Origin: Methanospirillum stamsii
GTDB lineage: Archaea; Halobacteriota; Methanomicrobia; Methanomicrobiales; Methanospirillaceae
Length of the DNA: 64,000 nt
Direction: 5' to 3'
Assembly (NCBI RefSeq): GCF_003173335.1
Contig: NZ_QGMZ01000027.1
Coordinates: 1 to 64,000 of the forward strand
In this document: positions 8,382-17,384 of the stretch, one piece after another
Position numbering within the stretch: position 1 is the stretch's first letter
Layout of the letters: the number at the start of each line of letters is the position of its first letter
The notes under the pieces: generated by a model
Database searches by the model: none
Told to the model about the DNA's origin: nothing
What the model saw: only the letters and a program-made list of their open reading frames with translations
Made by a program: the position numbers and the translations under genes

Positions 8382-11243
8382 ATGATTGAATCTCTTGATG
8401 TAAGGACCCTGATCCTCATTCTTACTCTGGGCCATGCCATTGCTGCCCTTCTCCTCTTTTTTTCCACCCTAAAACGGGCACAGATCTACGATACTGTCTT
8501 CATGATCAGTATGGCCCTCCAGGCCGCCGGGTGGATGCTTCTCTTTTTCAGGGGGACAATATCAGATATTCTCTCGTTTTCCCTGGGCAACACGCTGATA
8601 TTCTGCGGATTCTGTCTGGAAAACATCGCTCTTCTCTCCCTTGTCCGGACGGTTAACAAACACTGGCTCCAGTATTTTGCAGCAATTCTTGCCCTCTCCA
8701 TTTTCATCATATGGCTCCCCCTCACCGGGCAGAACCAGAATGTGGGGATCGTTTCATTTGTTATCCCGCTCTTTTTTCTCTTCCCAGGAGTTTTCCTCGT
8801 CTTCTCCTCTCCGCGACCAACGCCCCTGCAACAGTTCACCGGAAGCATCCTTCTCTTTTATAGTACTGCAGTCATAATCCGGGGCATATCTCTCCTTGTA
8901 GCAAAAGATTACAGCCTTCTAACGCCCACATTCTTCCAGATCCTATTTTTATCCGGTCAGTTTGTTATAATGGCACTTGCATCTACGGGCTATATTCTTA
9001 TAAGAAGGGAGATAGTGAGCTCAGATCTTGAGGATGAAATTTCAGATCGCCAGGTAATTGAAGAGGAAGTAAGAAGAAAATCAGATTTACTCAAGGAATG
9101 GGTAAAAGAGTTAAACTGCCTGTATGAAGTTTCACGCCTGATTGAAACTACCCCACGGGATAAAGATCTATTCAGTGCATTGGTGAATGAAATTCCTGCG
9201 GGATGGAGATATCCAGACTTGACTTGTGCCAGAATTACCATAAATAGCAGGGAATATCCCTCAAAAGGTTTTCAGACAAGTGGTATAAAACAGGAATCTG
9301 TCCTGACCATGTATGGTAAAACAGTTGGTTCCATTGAGGTCTTTTTTCTGGGAGATCCGACGATTTATGGAACAGAACCATTCCTCCCCGAAGAATCAAG
9401 TCTGATCATCGCTCTTGGTGAACGAATCAGCAGGATGATGGAACGCCATTGGTCAGAAGTAACACTCCGGGAGAGTGAGGAGCGGTTTCGCCGGCTCCTT
9501 TCCCGCTCATTCGATGCAGTAGTTATCCATCAGGATGGCAGGATCGTGATGGCTAACGATTCTGCGGTGCGTATTGTAGGAGCATCAAATCCAGATGATC
9601 TGATAGGGAAGCAGATTATCGACCTGGTTCATCCTGATTATCGGCTGGCCGTTGCCGAGAGGGTACAGGAGATGCTCGCCTCAAAGGAGGGAACCGTGCC
9701 TCTCATGGAAGAGAAATTCCTCCGACTTGATGGGACTCCTATCCCTGTTGCAGTCATGGCCACTGCAACACAGCATGAAGGAAGGCCGGCGGTCATAGTC
9801 GTGTTCCGTGATATCACCAGACAGAAAGAAGCAGAAAAAGCACTTGAAACGGCAAACCAGTTTTCAGATACTATAATCGACAGTATACCGGGAATTTTTT
9901 ATGTATTAGATGAACAGGGGCATTTTGTCCGGAGAAATCCACACCACCAAATTATAACCGGTTATTCAGATGAAGAACTGCACAATATCACGGCTCTGGA
10001 CACCATCGCACCTGATGACCGCGATTTAGTTGCCGGAATAATCCAGAAGGTGTTTAGAGAGCAGGGTTTTACCACTACAACAGTAAACATCCTGACAAAA
10101 GACGGCAGAAAAATCCCTTACCTTCTGGGAGGTCTCACTATGACGTTAGCCGGAAAGAAGTACCTGGTTGGTACCGGTATTGACATCACAAAACAGGTCC
10201 AGGCACAAGAGGCACTCCGGGAGAGCGAGGAGAAGTTCCGGACAATGTTCGAAAATATCCAGGACTTCGTATATCGGGCCGATATGGACGGGAACTTCAC
10301 TATGGTCAACCCGGCAGGAGTCCGGATGCTAGGGTATGAATCAATGGACCAGATGATTGGTCTGCCAGTTACGGACGTATACGCGAACCCAGAAGACCGG
10401 AAAACCTTTTTAGATGCCTTAAGCCAGAACGGCTCGGTGTCCGGGTACCCAATCATCTTTAAATCCCGGAAAGGGACGAATCTTCACGTGATAGCCAGCA
10501 GCCACTTATATTATGACGAGAACGGTGTCCCTATTGGGGTGGAGGGTGTTCTTCATGATCTGACGGATCTGCACCGGGCAGAGGAAGGCTTACGGATGGC
10601 TAATCATAAACTCAACCTCCTCTCCTCAATCACCCGCCATGATATTATGAACCAGCTCCAGGCACTTCATGGTTACATCCATCTCAGTACTGATTCACTT
10701 GAAAAGCCCGAGACGCTTGCCGACTATTTGGCCAAGGAAGAAATAATTGCCCTGAATATTCAACGACAGATAGAATTCACCAAAGATTATGAGGATCTGG
10801 GAGTAAAATCTCCGGTCTGGCAGGATGTTTCAAAGCTGCTCCACAATGTTTCACTGGCATTACAACTGCAGGATATTCGGTTGTTAATTGAATGCCCGGG
10901 TATTGAAATTTTTGCAGATCCTCTTCTTTATAAGGTTTTTTACAATCTTACCGATAATGCACTTCATTATGGCGGTGGGAAGATGACAAGTATCCGCCTC
11001 TTTGCATACCCTCAAAGTGAGGATCTCATTCTTATCTTTGAGGATGATGGAGAAGGCATCAGTTTTGAAGATAAACAAAAACTCTTCACCAGAGGTTTCG
11101 GGAAACATACCGGCCTTGGACTCTTCCTTTCCCGGGAGATCCTCGCAATCACCGGTATCACGATAATTGAGAACGGTAAACCTGGAAACGGAGCCAGATT
11201 TGAGATAACGGTACCAAATGGGAAGTGGCGGGCTCTTCAGTGA
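8382..11243 (+). CDS. Membrane multi-PAS sensor histidine kinase
   Basis: A protein of 953 residues. Residues 1-210 form about seven membrane helices. A short coiled linker and a GAF-like segment (about 240-360) follow, and then three PAS domains beginning near residues 365 (ESEERFRRLLSRSFD), 490 and 613 (ESEEKFRTMFENIQD). The phosphoacceptor region near 750 reads SSITRHDIMNQLQALHGY, a form common in methanogen kinases. The ATPase domain shows the N box (NLTDNALHYG), DDGEGI and GLGLFLSREI. The signal is unknown and no response regulator gene is adjacent. It converges with ATP synthase operon 1. Confidence 0.9.
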   Translation: MIESLDVRTLILILTLGHAIAALLLFFSTLKRAQIYDTVFMISMALQAAGWMLLFFRGTISDILSFSLGNTLIFCGFCLENIALLSLVRTVNKHWLQYFAAILALSIFIIWLPLTGQNQNVGIVSFVIPLFFLFPGVFLVFSSPRPTPLQQFTGSILLFYSTAVIIRGISLLVAKDYSLLTPTFFQILFLSGQFVIMALASTGYILIRREIVSSDLEDEISDRQVIEEEVRRKSDLLKEWVKELNCLYEVSRLIETTPRDKDLFSALVNEIPAGWRYPDLTCARITINSREYPSKGFQTSGIKQESVLTMYGKTVGSIEVFFLGDPTIYGTEPFLPEESSLIIALGERISRMMERHWSEVTLRESEERFRRLLSRSFDAVVIHQDGRIVMANDSAVRIVGASNPDDLIGKQIIDLVHPDYRLAVAERVQEMLASKEGTVPLMEEKFLRLDGTPIPVAVMATATQHEGRPAVIVVFRDITRQKEAEKALETANQFSDTIIDSIPGIFYVLDEQGHFVRRNPHHQIITGYSDEELHNITALDTIAPDDRDLVAGIIQKVFREQGFTTTTVNILTKDGRKIPYLLGGLTMTLAGKKYLVGTGIDITKQVQAQEALRESEEKFRTMFENIQDFVYRADMDGNFTMVNPAGVRMLGYESMDQMIGLPVTDVYANPEDRKTFLDALSQNGSVSGYPIIFKSRKGTNLHVIASSHLYYDENGVPIGVEGVLHDLTDLHRAEEGLRMANHKLNLLSSITRHDIMNQLQALHGYIHLSTDSLEKPETLADYLAKEEIIALNIQRQIEFTKDYEDLGVKSPVWQDVSKLLHNVSLALQLQDIRLLIECPGIEIFADPLLYKVFYNLTDNALHYGGGKMTSIRLFAYPQSEDLILIFEDDGEGISFEDKQKLFTRGFGKHTGLGLFLSREILAITGITIIENGKPGNGARFEITVPNGKWRALQ

Positions 11244-11289
11244 TGATTGTTTCATTGTTTTCATCACTAGGACTAATGTCCGGAAATCA

Positions 11290-11299
11290 TTTTTTTTTT
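11290..11299 (+). terminator. T-tract after the histidine kinase gene
   Basis: Ten consecutive T residues lie about 45 nt after the kinase stop codon on the plus strand. Archaeal transcription commonly ends at such U-rich tracts without a hairpin. It also falls just outside the end of the convergent atpD gene. Confidence 0.4.
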
Positions 11300-11301
11300 G
11301 G

Positions 11302-11958
11302 TTACGAGACAGAAGCCATTAATTTTTTCTTTTTCTTCCGTTCAATCAGTTTTTTTACTTTTTTCAGCCTGAACAGATCCTCCCGTTCCCGTTCCTCGAT
11401 ACTGAACCGGATATACTTTGCCTGCTCTTTAAGTTCCGGAATGATTATCTGATCAAGAGCATTAACCCTTCTCCGGTTCATCTGAATCTCATTTCCAAGC
11501 CGCCGAAGCGTGGTTTCTGTCTCAGCGAGACGGATGATCATATCCATCTCGGCTTCAAACTTCTCAGCAGCCTCATTGATCCTACTGCTTGTCCCGATAA
11601 GACCATACCCCCGTTCCATCACATTCAAAGCAACACTCTTCTTCTGAATAACCGGAACCGGAACACCCATGATATTTTTTCCGGCAATATCTACCATTAT
11701 CTGCCGTTTTGTTGCATATGAAGCGGATTTTACCGCGACCGGATCATCCACGGCCTCTGCAACGAGGAGAGCTAGATCTGCCTCTATGGCAAGCTGTTCA
11801 AGCCCTTCCCTGGACTCGGAAAAGTTGACCATTATCTTAAAAAATTCCTGAATAAGTGCCTCCATTTTTTCCTTGAGAAGGTCACGACCCTGCTCTGCCA
11901 GCAAAATCTGGGACCGTTTCTTCATCAATTCCATCCGGGTCGGATGCACCTGTTCCAT
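11302..11958 (-). CDS. atpD: A-type ATP synthase subunit D, operon 1
   Basis: A protein of 218 residues, mostly long coiled-coil helices. The N-terminal HPTRMELMKKRSQILLAEQG and the C-terminal NRRRVNALDQIIIPELK are the conserved ends of the archaeal D subunit, the central axle that turns inside the A3B3 head. A Lys-rich tail follows. It is the last gene of operon 1, 4 nt after atpB, and its C-terminus faces the histidine kinase gene. Confidence 0.95.
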   Translation of the reverse strand: MEQVHPTRMELMKKRSQILLAEQGRDLLKEKMEALIQEFFKIMVNFSESREGLEQLAIEADLALLVAEAVDDPVAVKSASYATKRQIMVDIAGKNIMGVPVPVIQKKSVALNVMERGYGLIGTSSRINEAAEKFEAEMDMIIRLAETETTLRRLGNEIQMNRRRVNALDQIIIPELKEQAKYIRFSIEEREREDLFRLKKVKKLIERKKKKKLMASVS

Positions 11959-11962
11959 GAAA

Positions 11963-13363
11963 TTATCCTCCGGAAATAATAAGAGTCCGGTATTTTTCGA
12001 TATATTCTTCTTTTATCCGCTTGAGTGCTTCATCAGGGAGAAGACCGAAGAGTTCCCAGGCAACCTGAAGGGTTGTCTCAATGCTCCGATCAACATTGCC
12101 CTGGGAAATAAACCGTTTCTCAAAATGATCTGCAAACTTCAGGTAATTCCGGTCAAGGTCCGATAGAGCTTCTTCTCCGACAATGGCAACAAGCCTTCGA
12201 AGGTCTCTGCCATAAGCATAAGAAGCATACAGCTGATCTGCAACATTACGGTGGTCTTCACGGGTCTTATCCGGACCGATGCCAAGGTTCATGAGCCGTG
12301 AAAGACAGGGGAGAGCATCTATGGGAGGATTTATTCCCTTCCTGAAGAGATCACGTGAAAGAACGATCTGGCCTTCAGTGATGTAACCCGTGAGGTCCGG
12401 AACCGGATGGGTGATATCATCGTCAGGCATGGTCAGGATGGGAATCTGGGTGATAGAACCACTGCATCCTTTTATCCTGCCTGCCCGTTCATAAATTGTT
12501 GCAAGGTCGGTATACATATACCCGGGATACCCCCTCCGTCCGGGGATCTCTTCCCGTGCAGTTGAGATCTCACGGAGGGCATCGCAGTAATTGGTCATGT
12601 CGGTCAGGATGACAAGAACTTGAAGATTATGGGTATATGCAAGAAACTCTGCTGCTGTAAGAGCACACCGGGGTGTTGCAATCCGTTCTATGGTCGGATC
12701 ATCTGCAAGGTTGAGGAAGAAAACTACCCGTTCAAGGGCACCACTCTCCTCAAACTCTTTCATGAAAAACGATGCTTCCTTGTAGGTAATTCCCATCGCT
12801 GCGAAAACAACGGCAAAGTTTTCTCCTTCTCCAAGTACTTTTGCCTGTTTGGCAATCTGTGCTGCAAGCAGGTTTGCAGGAAGACCTGCACCGGAGAAGA
12901 TAGGAAGTTTCTGCCCTCTTACAAGGGTATTTAATGCATCAATCGCGGATATTCCGGTCTGGATAAACTCTGCAGGTTTATCACGGGAATAGGGATTAAT
13001 TGGCATTCCGGCAATGTCGAGTCTTGCTTCAGGGATAATTGCAGGCCCTTCATCACGTGGCCTTCCAACCCCGTCAAGTACTCTGCCGAGCATATCAAGC
13101 GAAACGTCAATATGAGGAGACTGCCCGGTAAAGCGAACCGTTGTCACATCACTGTCTATACCCCTTGTTCCTTCAAAGACCTGAACAATGGCAATATCTT
13201 CAGAAATATCAAGGATCTGCCCGGTTCGTGTCTCACCATCAGGAAGTGTTATCTGTGCCGTTTCTCCAAAAGAAATCTGTTTTGGACGCTCAACAAAGAT
13301 AAGAGGGCCGGACACATAATTTACCGTCTGATAATCAACGGTAATCAGGCTGCCGTGCTGCAT
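11963..13363 (-). CDS. atpB: A-type ATP synthase regulatory subunit B, operon 1
   Basis: A protein of 466 residues, the full family length. It is the non-catalytic nucleotide-binding-fold subunit of the head and has no P-loop, as expected ([20 protein letters not shown] stands in its place). Other conserved parts are [27 protein letters not shown] and [15 protein letters not shown]. It overlaps the 3' end of atpA by 19 nt. A second copy lies at 21496-22905. Confidence 0.96.
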   Translation of the reverse strand: MQHGSLITVDYQTVNYVSGPLIFVERPKQISFGETAQITLPDGETRTGQILDISEDIAIVQVFEGTRGIDSDVTTVRFTGQSPHIDVSLDMLGRVLDGVGRPRDEGPAIIPEARLDIAGMPINPYSRDKPAEFIQTGISAIDALNTLVRGQKLPIFSGAGLPANLLAAQIAKQAKVLGEGENFAVVFAAMGITYKEASFFMKEFEESGALERVVFFLNLADDPTIERIATPRCALTAAEFLAYTHNLQVLVILTDMTNYCDALREISTAREEIPGRRGYPGYMYTDLATIYERAGRIKGCSGSITQIPILTMPDDDITHPVPDLTGYITEGQIVLSRDLFRKGINPPIDALPCLSRLMNLGIGPDKTREDHRNVADQLYASYAYGRDLRRLVAIVGEEALSDLDRNYLKFADHFEKRFISQGNVDRSIETTLQVAWELFGLLPDEALKRIKEEYIEKYRTLIISGG

Positions 13364-15099
13364 GTCTGCACCTCCAGGTTTTCGGTCTGTTCCCAGACCT
13401 TATCACTCAAAGCCTTGATTCTATCAGGATCTTTTTGTTCTTTCATCCGGGCGATCTCTGAACGTGCAGAGATGGAAAGAAGCTGCCTTACCGGAACTCC
13501 CCGACGCATCGCAGCCCTAACAGCATCATAATACCAGATTATTACCTTAAGCATCCAGTACTGCTTTTCAAGCGGACAGAATGAATCATCATCACTATAC
13601 GCACTCTGCTGAAGGAAATCTTCCCTGATAATCCTGGCAACCTCAAGAACCACCTTCTCTTTATCCGGAAGAGCATCAGGTCCGACCAGCTGAACAATCT
13701 CCTGAAGTTCCACCTCTTTTTGCAGGAGATACATCGCCCGGCCCCTGAATTGGTACCAGTCACGTGCAACCGTTTCAGAAAACCAGTCCTCCACATCCTC
13801 TAAGTACAGGGAATAACTTCGAATCCAGTTAACAGAGGGGTAATGCCGACGATATGCAAGATTTGCATCAAGTGCCCAGAAGGTTCCGGCTATCCGGAGG
13901 GTATTCTGGGTGATTGGTTCAGAAAAATCTCCGCCGGGTGGTGAAACAGCACCGATAATCGTAACCGAACCGGTCTTCTCTTCTGTCCCGGCACAGTTTA
14001 CCCGTCCGGCCCGTTCATAAAAAGCTGCAAGCCTTGTTGCCAGATATGCCGGATATCCCTCTTCTCCTGGCATCTCTTCAAGTCTTCCGGAGACTTCACG
14101 AAGGGCTTCACCCCACCGGGACGTTGAATCTGCAAGGAGGGCCACGTCATATCCCATGTCCCGGTAATATTCTGCAATGGTAATTCCGGTATAAATGGAA
14201 GCTTCTCTGGCTGCAACCGGCATGTTCGAGGTATTGGCAATCATTATCGTCCGCTCGATAAGCGGATACCCGGTCCTGGGATCGGTCAATTCAGGAAATT
14301 CGGTGAGTACATCGGTCATCTCGTTTCCCCGCTCACCACACCCGATGTACACAACCACCTGCGTATCTGCCCATTTTGCAAGGGTTTGTTCTGAAACCGT
14401 CTTTCCGGTACCAAATCCTCCGGGGATCATGGCTGTTCCTCCTTTGACAAGTGGGAACATCGTATCAAATACCCGCTGTCCGGTAAGGAGCGGAACCTCC
14501 GGGTCCAGTCTTTTAACAAACGGCCTTCCCTTCCTGACCGGCCATCGCTGAAGCATCGGGATTTGTGTACCATCAGCAAGGACACAAACAGGTTCGGTTA
14601 CCGTGTATTCTCCGGATGTAATGGTCTTAATCTCACCAGATATGCCGGGTGGCACCATGATAAAATGAACCAGGTGAAATTCCTGAACCGTGCCGATAAC
14701 ATCACCCTGACTCACCATTTCTCCGGGTTTCTTCACCGGAGTAAAAACCCACTTCTTCTCCCGGTCAAGTCCCGGGACCATGATACCTCTCTGAATATAA
14801 TTCCCGCTTTTTGCAAAAAGGGCAGGGAGAGGCCTTTGTACACCGTCATATATCGATGCCAGCAGTCCGGGCCCAAGTTCAACAGAGAGAGGAACTCCGG
14901 TGTTTTTCACCGGCTCGTGAATCAGAAGGCCGGTCGTGTCCTCGTAGACCTGTATAACTGCCTCATCTCCTTCCAGACGGATGATTTCTCCGGGAAGTGC
15001 AGCAGATCCCACCGAGACGACATCATACATCCGCGATCCGGTCATCTTTTTTGCAGTAATTACAGGCCCGGAGATCCGGGCTATTGTTCCGGTTATCAT
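13345..15099 (-). CDS. atpA: A-type ATP synthase catalytic subunit A, operon 1 (variant P-loop)
   Basis: A protein of 584 residues with the complete catalytic core: [38 protein letters not shown] and the long non-homologous insert of A/V-type subunits. The P-loop at residues 227-234 reads GGFGTGKT; the copy in operon 2 has the form GPFGSGKT usual for archaea. Both versions satisfy the general GxxxxGKT pattern, so activity is expected, but the Pro-to-Gly and Ser-to-Thr changes are unusual. It starts 1 nt after atpF. Confidence 0.96.
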   Translation of the reverse strand: MITGTIARISGPVITAKKMTGSRMYDVVSVGSAALPGEIIRLEGDEAVIQVYEDTTGLLIHEPVKNTGVPLSVELGPGLLASIYDGVQRPLPALFAKSGNYIQRGIMVPGLDREKKWVFTPVKKPGEMVSQGDVIGTVQEFHLVHFIMVPPGISGEIKTITSGEYTVTEPVCVLADGTQIPMLQRWPVRKGRPFVKRLDPEVPLLTGQRVFDTMFPLVKGGTAMIPGGFGTGKTVSEQTLAKWADTQVVVYIGCGERGNEMTDVLTEFPELTDPRTGYPLIERTIMIANTSNMPVAAREASIYTGITIAEYYRDMGYDVALLADSTSRWGEALREVSGRLEEMPGEEGYPAYLATRLAAFYERAGRVNCAGTEEKTGSVTIIGAVSPPGGDFSEPITQNTLRIAGTFWALDANLAYRRHYPSVNWIRSYSLYLEDVEDWFSETVARDWYQFRGRAMYLLQKEVELQEIVQLVGPDALPDKEKVVLEVARIIREDFLQQSAYSDDDSFCPLEKQYWMLKVIIWYYDAVRAAMRRGVPVRQLLSISARSEIARMKEQKDPDRIKALSDKVWEQTENLEVQTCSTAA

Positions 15100-15100
15100 G

Positions 15101-15421
15101 TTAACTCCTCATCACCACATTATACCCGATTGCTCTGCGTAGCAGTCGTTCTACATATCCGCTCACTTCATCTCCTTTCCGGGGTGCCGGTATTGGAATA
15201 ATGACCGGGTGATAACAGCGTTCAACCTGTTCATAGAGACTTTTATCAAGATTTGCCAGAAAATCCTCCCGGATTGCGATAATACCGGTTTCTTCTTCAT
15301 GTAACAGAGACGAGAGAACCTGAGATGCTTCATAAGAATCTTCAGCCTCTAAAACATCAGAACCAGCAAGTCGAAACCCGGTCGCAGATTCCGGATCAGT
15401 GATGACGACAACCTTAAACAT
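15101..15421 (-). CDS. atpF: A-type ATP synthase subunit F, operon 1
   Basis: A 106-residue protein with the Rossmann-like start [19 protein letters not shown] and IIAIREDFL in the middle, both typical of subunit F. This subunit binds the central stalk next to D. It overlaps atpC by 8 nt at its start. Confidence 0.92.
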   Translation of the reverse strand: MFKVVVITDPESATGFRLAGSDVLEAEDSYEASQVLSSLLHEEETGIIAIREDFLANLDKSLYEQVERCYHPVIIPIPAPRKGDEVSGYVERLLRRAIGYNVVMRS

Positions 15422-16463
15422 AGACCATCTCAGCCTCCATCTCCTCCGGTGAAATCAGGGCATTTTTACACCGGGCAATAATTCGCAGATTCATGATTTC
15501 AGTGTATTTTGCCCACAGAAACCCGATTACTACGGTGACTGAGAGAGGATCTCCGCGGTACAGGCGTACTGCATGCCGAATCATGTATTCATCAAGAAGA
15601 TGCTGATATGCAGAAATCTTAAGATTGTCACCTTCAGTGCTCCGAAGATCTTCCAGAAACCGGTATGGTGTCCCCTCAAGTGATTCAATAACTCCGGCAA
15701 CAGATCCCAGTTTAAGCATTACCCGGAGTTTTTTCAGGTTAAAAACCCTGCCTCCCTCCAGCAGGATACGTTCTCCATCATCAGGATCAATGTCATCTCT
15801 GACCATCATCAGAATCGATTTTAGATTGATGAGATCAATTTCCGTCTGAACAAGTTGCCTGATAATCTGTTCTTCAGTAGATTTCCCCTGCACAAGACCG
15901 ATTACCCGCTCATAATAGAACCTATCAAGGGCGTTTTCGAGAATAATAAGGTCTGACTTCTCGGTATATTCAGGAAATACTTCAGTAAGCGGAGCTGCAT
16001 AACTGACATCAAACGTTGCAAGAAGATCAATTACACTCCTGATATCTGGTTGCTTTAAGAGTTCTGATAAAAGAGCTTCATCGAATTCACCGGCAGGAAT
16101 AAGGTTTTCCCTGATCTGCCCTGATGGAACATAGATTCTCTTACCCCGCAGTATGGTTTTAAGATTATGAATATCCCACCTGGATGAAAAGATGGCAATA
16201 TAACGCTCACTTTTCTCTCCTTCCAAAAAACCCTTTATCTTCTGGATTGTCCGAACAAAATTTTGCCGGAGAGCCTCTTCTATCCCTGACAAACCTGGTT
16301 TTAAAACAAGTGCCCGTTCCAGATCTTCACGGTATGGGGTATCTTCAAGGGCTGTAATCAGGGAACTGATATCAGGTTTTAAAATCAGATTGCTCAGGCT
16401 GCCTTTGTCAAGTAATCGTGAATACATCCCTTTTACCCGTGCATTGACGTACCCGTTATCCAT
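15414..16463 (-). CDS. atpC: A-type ATP synthase subunit C, operon 1 (soluble form)
   Basis: A protein of 349 residues from ATG 16463, which follows GGGGGT. It begins MDNGYVNARVKGMYSRLLDK, the standard N-terminus of the archaeal C subunit, the funnel that connects the central stalk to the K ring. There is no membrane segment, unlike the paralogue in operon 2. It overlaps atpE by 8 nt. Confidence 0.93.
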   Translation of the reverse strand: MDNGYVNARVKGMYSRLLDKGSLSNLILKPDISSLITALEDTPYREDLERALVLKPGLSGIEEALRQNFVRTIQKIKGFLEGEKSERYIAIFSSRWDIHNLKTILRGKRIYVPSGQIRENLIPAGEFDEALLSELLKQPDIRSVIDLLATFDVSYAAPLTEVFPEYTEKSDLIILENALDRFYYERVIGLVQGKSTEEQIIRQLVQTEIDLINLKSILMMVRDDIDPDDGERILLEGGRVFNLKKLRVMLKLGSVAGVIESLEGTPYRFLEDLRSTEGDNLKISAYQHLLDEYMIRHAVRLYRGDPLSVTVVIGFLWAKYTEIMNLRIIARCKNALISPEEMEAEMVYV

Positions 16464-17049
16464 CAGGACCCCCAAGGATTAGACTGATAATCTCAAGGGT
16501 GTCCTGATTCCGGATTTTTGAAAGCCGGCTTTCCAGGGTGTTATCAGCCTTGATTTTTCCATCCGCAGATGTTCCACAAAGACCTCCAATGGTAGTGAGA
16601 TCCTTTACAATAATACAATTAAGACCTGTTTTTGTAATAATCTCATTGCAAAGTGCTGAGTCACGTGGATCAACATGAAGAACAATATCTTCACCTACAA
16701 GGGCATCTGTAACTTCCCGGACAAAGCCTGCAAACAGAGAAGAATAAACCGGGTCAGATCTGATTGCCGAAAGAGAGTGAAGTGAACCTGAAAAAGCATC
16801 GTCAATGAGTTTTTGGCGTACTAAACTTATTTTCCGCTTTACATCCTGACGGGCCAGAAATTTTTGCCGGTTGGATTCAAGGGCCAGATCACGTTTTGCT
16901 TTTTCCATATACTGGGCATGGATTGCAGATGACTCTGTTTCAGCTTCCCGAAGAACAGCTTCTACTTCACGTTCAGCATTCCTGAGAACTTCCAGCTTTT
17001 TTTCACCCGCTGCTGACTCTATAGACTTAATCAGGTCTTCATATGCCAT
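16456..17049 (-). CDS. atpE: A-type ATP synthase subunit E, operon 1
   Basis: A protein of 197 residues: a long N-terminal coiled coil rich in Glu, Lys and Arg, then a globular C-terminal part (CIIVKDLTTIGGLCGTSADG). E pairs with H to form the peripheral stalks. The start follows GGGGAGGG, a strong ribosome binding site. It is encoded 35 nt after atpK. Confidence 0.93.
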   Translation of the reverse strand: MAYEDLIKSIESAAGEKKLEVLRNAEREVEAVLREAETESSAIHAQYMEKAKRDLALESNRQKFLARQDVKRKISLVRQKLIDDAFSGSLHSLSAIRSDPVYSSLFAGFVREVTDALVGEDIVLHVDPRDSALCNEIITKTGLNCIIVKDLTTIGGLCGTSADGKIKADNTLESRLSKIRNQDTLEIISLILGGPDG

Positions 17050-17084
17050 TGCTTCCCTCCCCTGTGAATATGGTTACAGGCTGA

Positions 17085-17303
17085 TTATTCAACCATTATG
17101 ATGATCATTGCGGCGACGACGAATCCTAAAATAACGAGCGTTTCAGGAATAGCCTCAAGAACTATGACTATACCTGCTGATTCAGGACGTTCTGCAACGG
17201 TTCCTGCTCCTGCTGCACCAATTTTTGACTGGGCAATACCAGTCGCAATTGCTCCTCCTGCAAAAGCAATTGCAGCGCCAATAGGGACTTCCCATCCTGT
17301 CAT
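17085..17303 (-). CDS. atpK: A-type ATP synthase rotor subunit K, operon 1 (single hairpin)
   Basis: A protein of 72 residues from ATG 17303, which follows GGAGGTTATC. It is one two-helix hairpin. Helix 2 holds the ion-binding carboxylate E54 in IPETLVILGFVVA, and helix 1 ends in ATGIAQSKIGAAG. The single hairpin with one carboxylate predicts the highest ion load per rotation for its ring. It differs strongly from the triple-hairpin K of operon 2. A likely promoter lies directly upstream (17334-17347). Confidence 0.94.
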   Translation of the reverse strand: MTGWEVPIGAAIAFAGGAIATGIAQSKIGAAGAGTVAERPESAGIVIVLEAIPETLVILGFVVAAMIIIMVE

Positions 17304-17333
17304 GATAACCTCCAACGATTACCTTATCCCCTG

Positions 17334-17347
17334 TATATTTATATATT
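17334..17347 (-). promoter_or_regulatory. Internal TATA box in front of atpK
   Basis: On the minus strand this reads AATATATAAATATA, a near-perfect archaeal TATA element in the 81-nt gap between atpI and atpK. Transcription would start about 26 nt downstream, just before the GGAGG at 17309-17313. A T-rich stretch (TCTTTTTTT near 17371-17379) lies between the atpI stop and this element and could end upstream transcripts. Together these suggest extra expression of K, which is needed in many copies. Confidence 0.6.
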
Positions 17348-17384
17348 GTGGTTTGATCAGCGATCCGTACCATTTAAAAAAAGA

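Noticed and set aside
14563-15201. 212-residue open frame antisense to atpA1
   Set aside because: It lies wholly over conserved parts of atpA1 and atpF1 and shows no recognisable domain.
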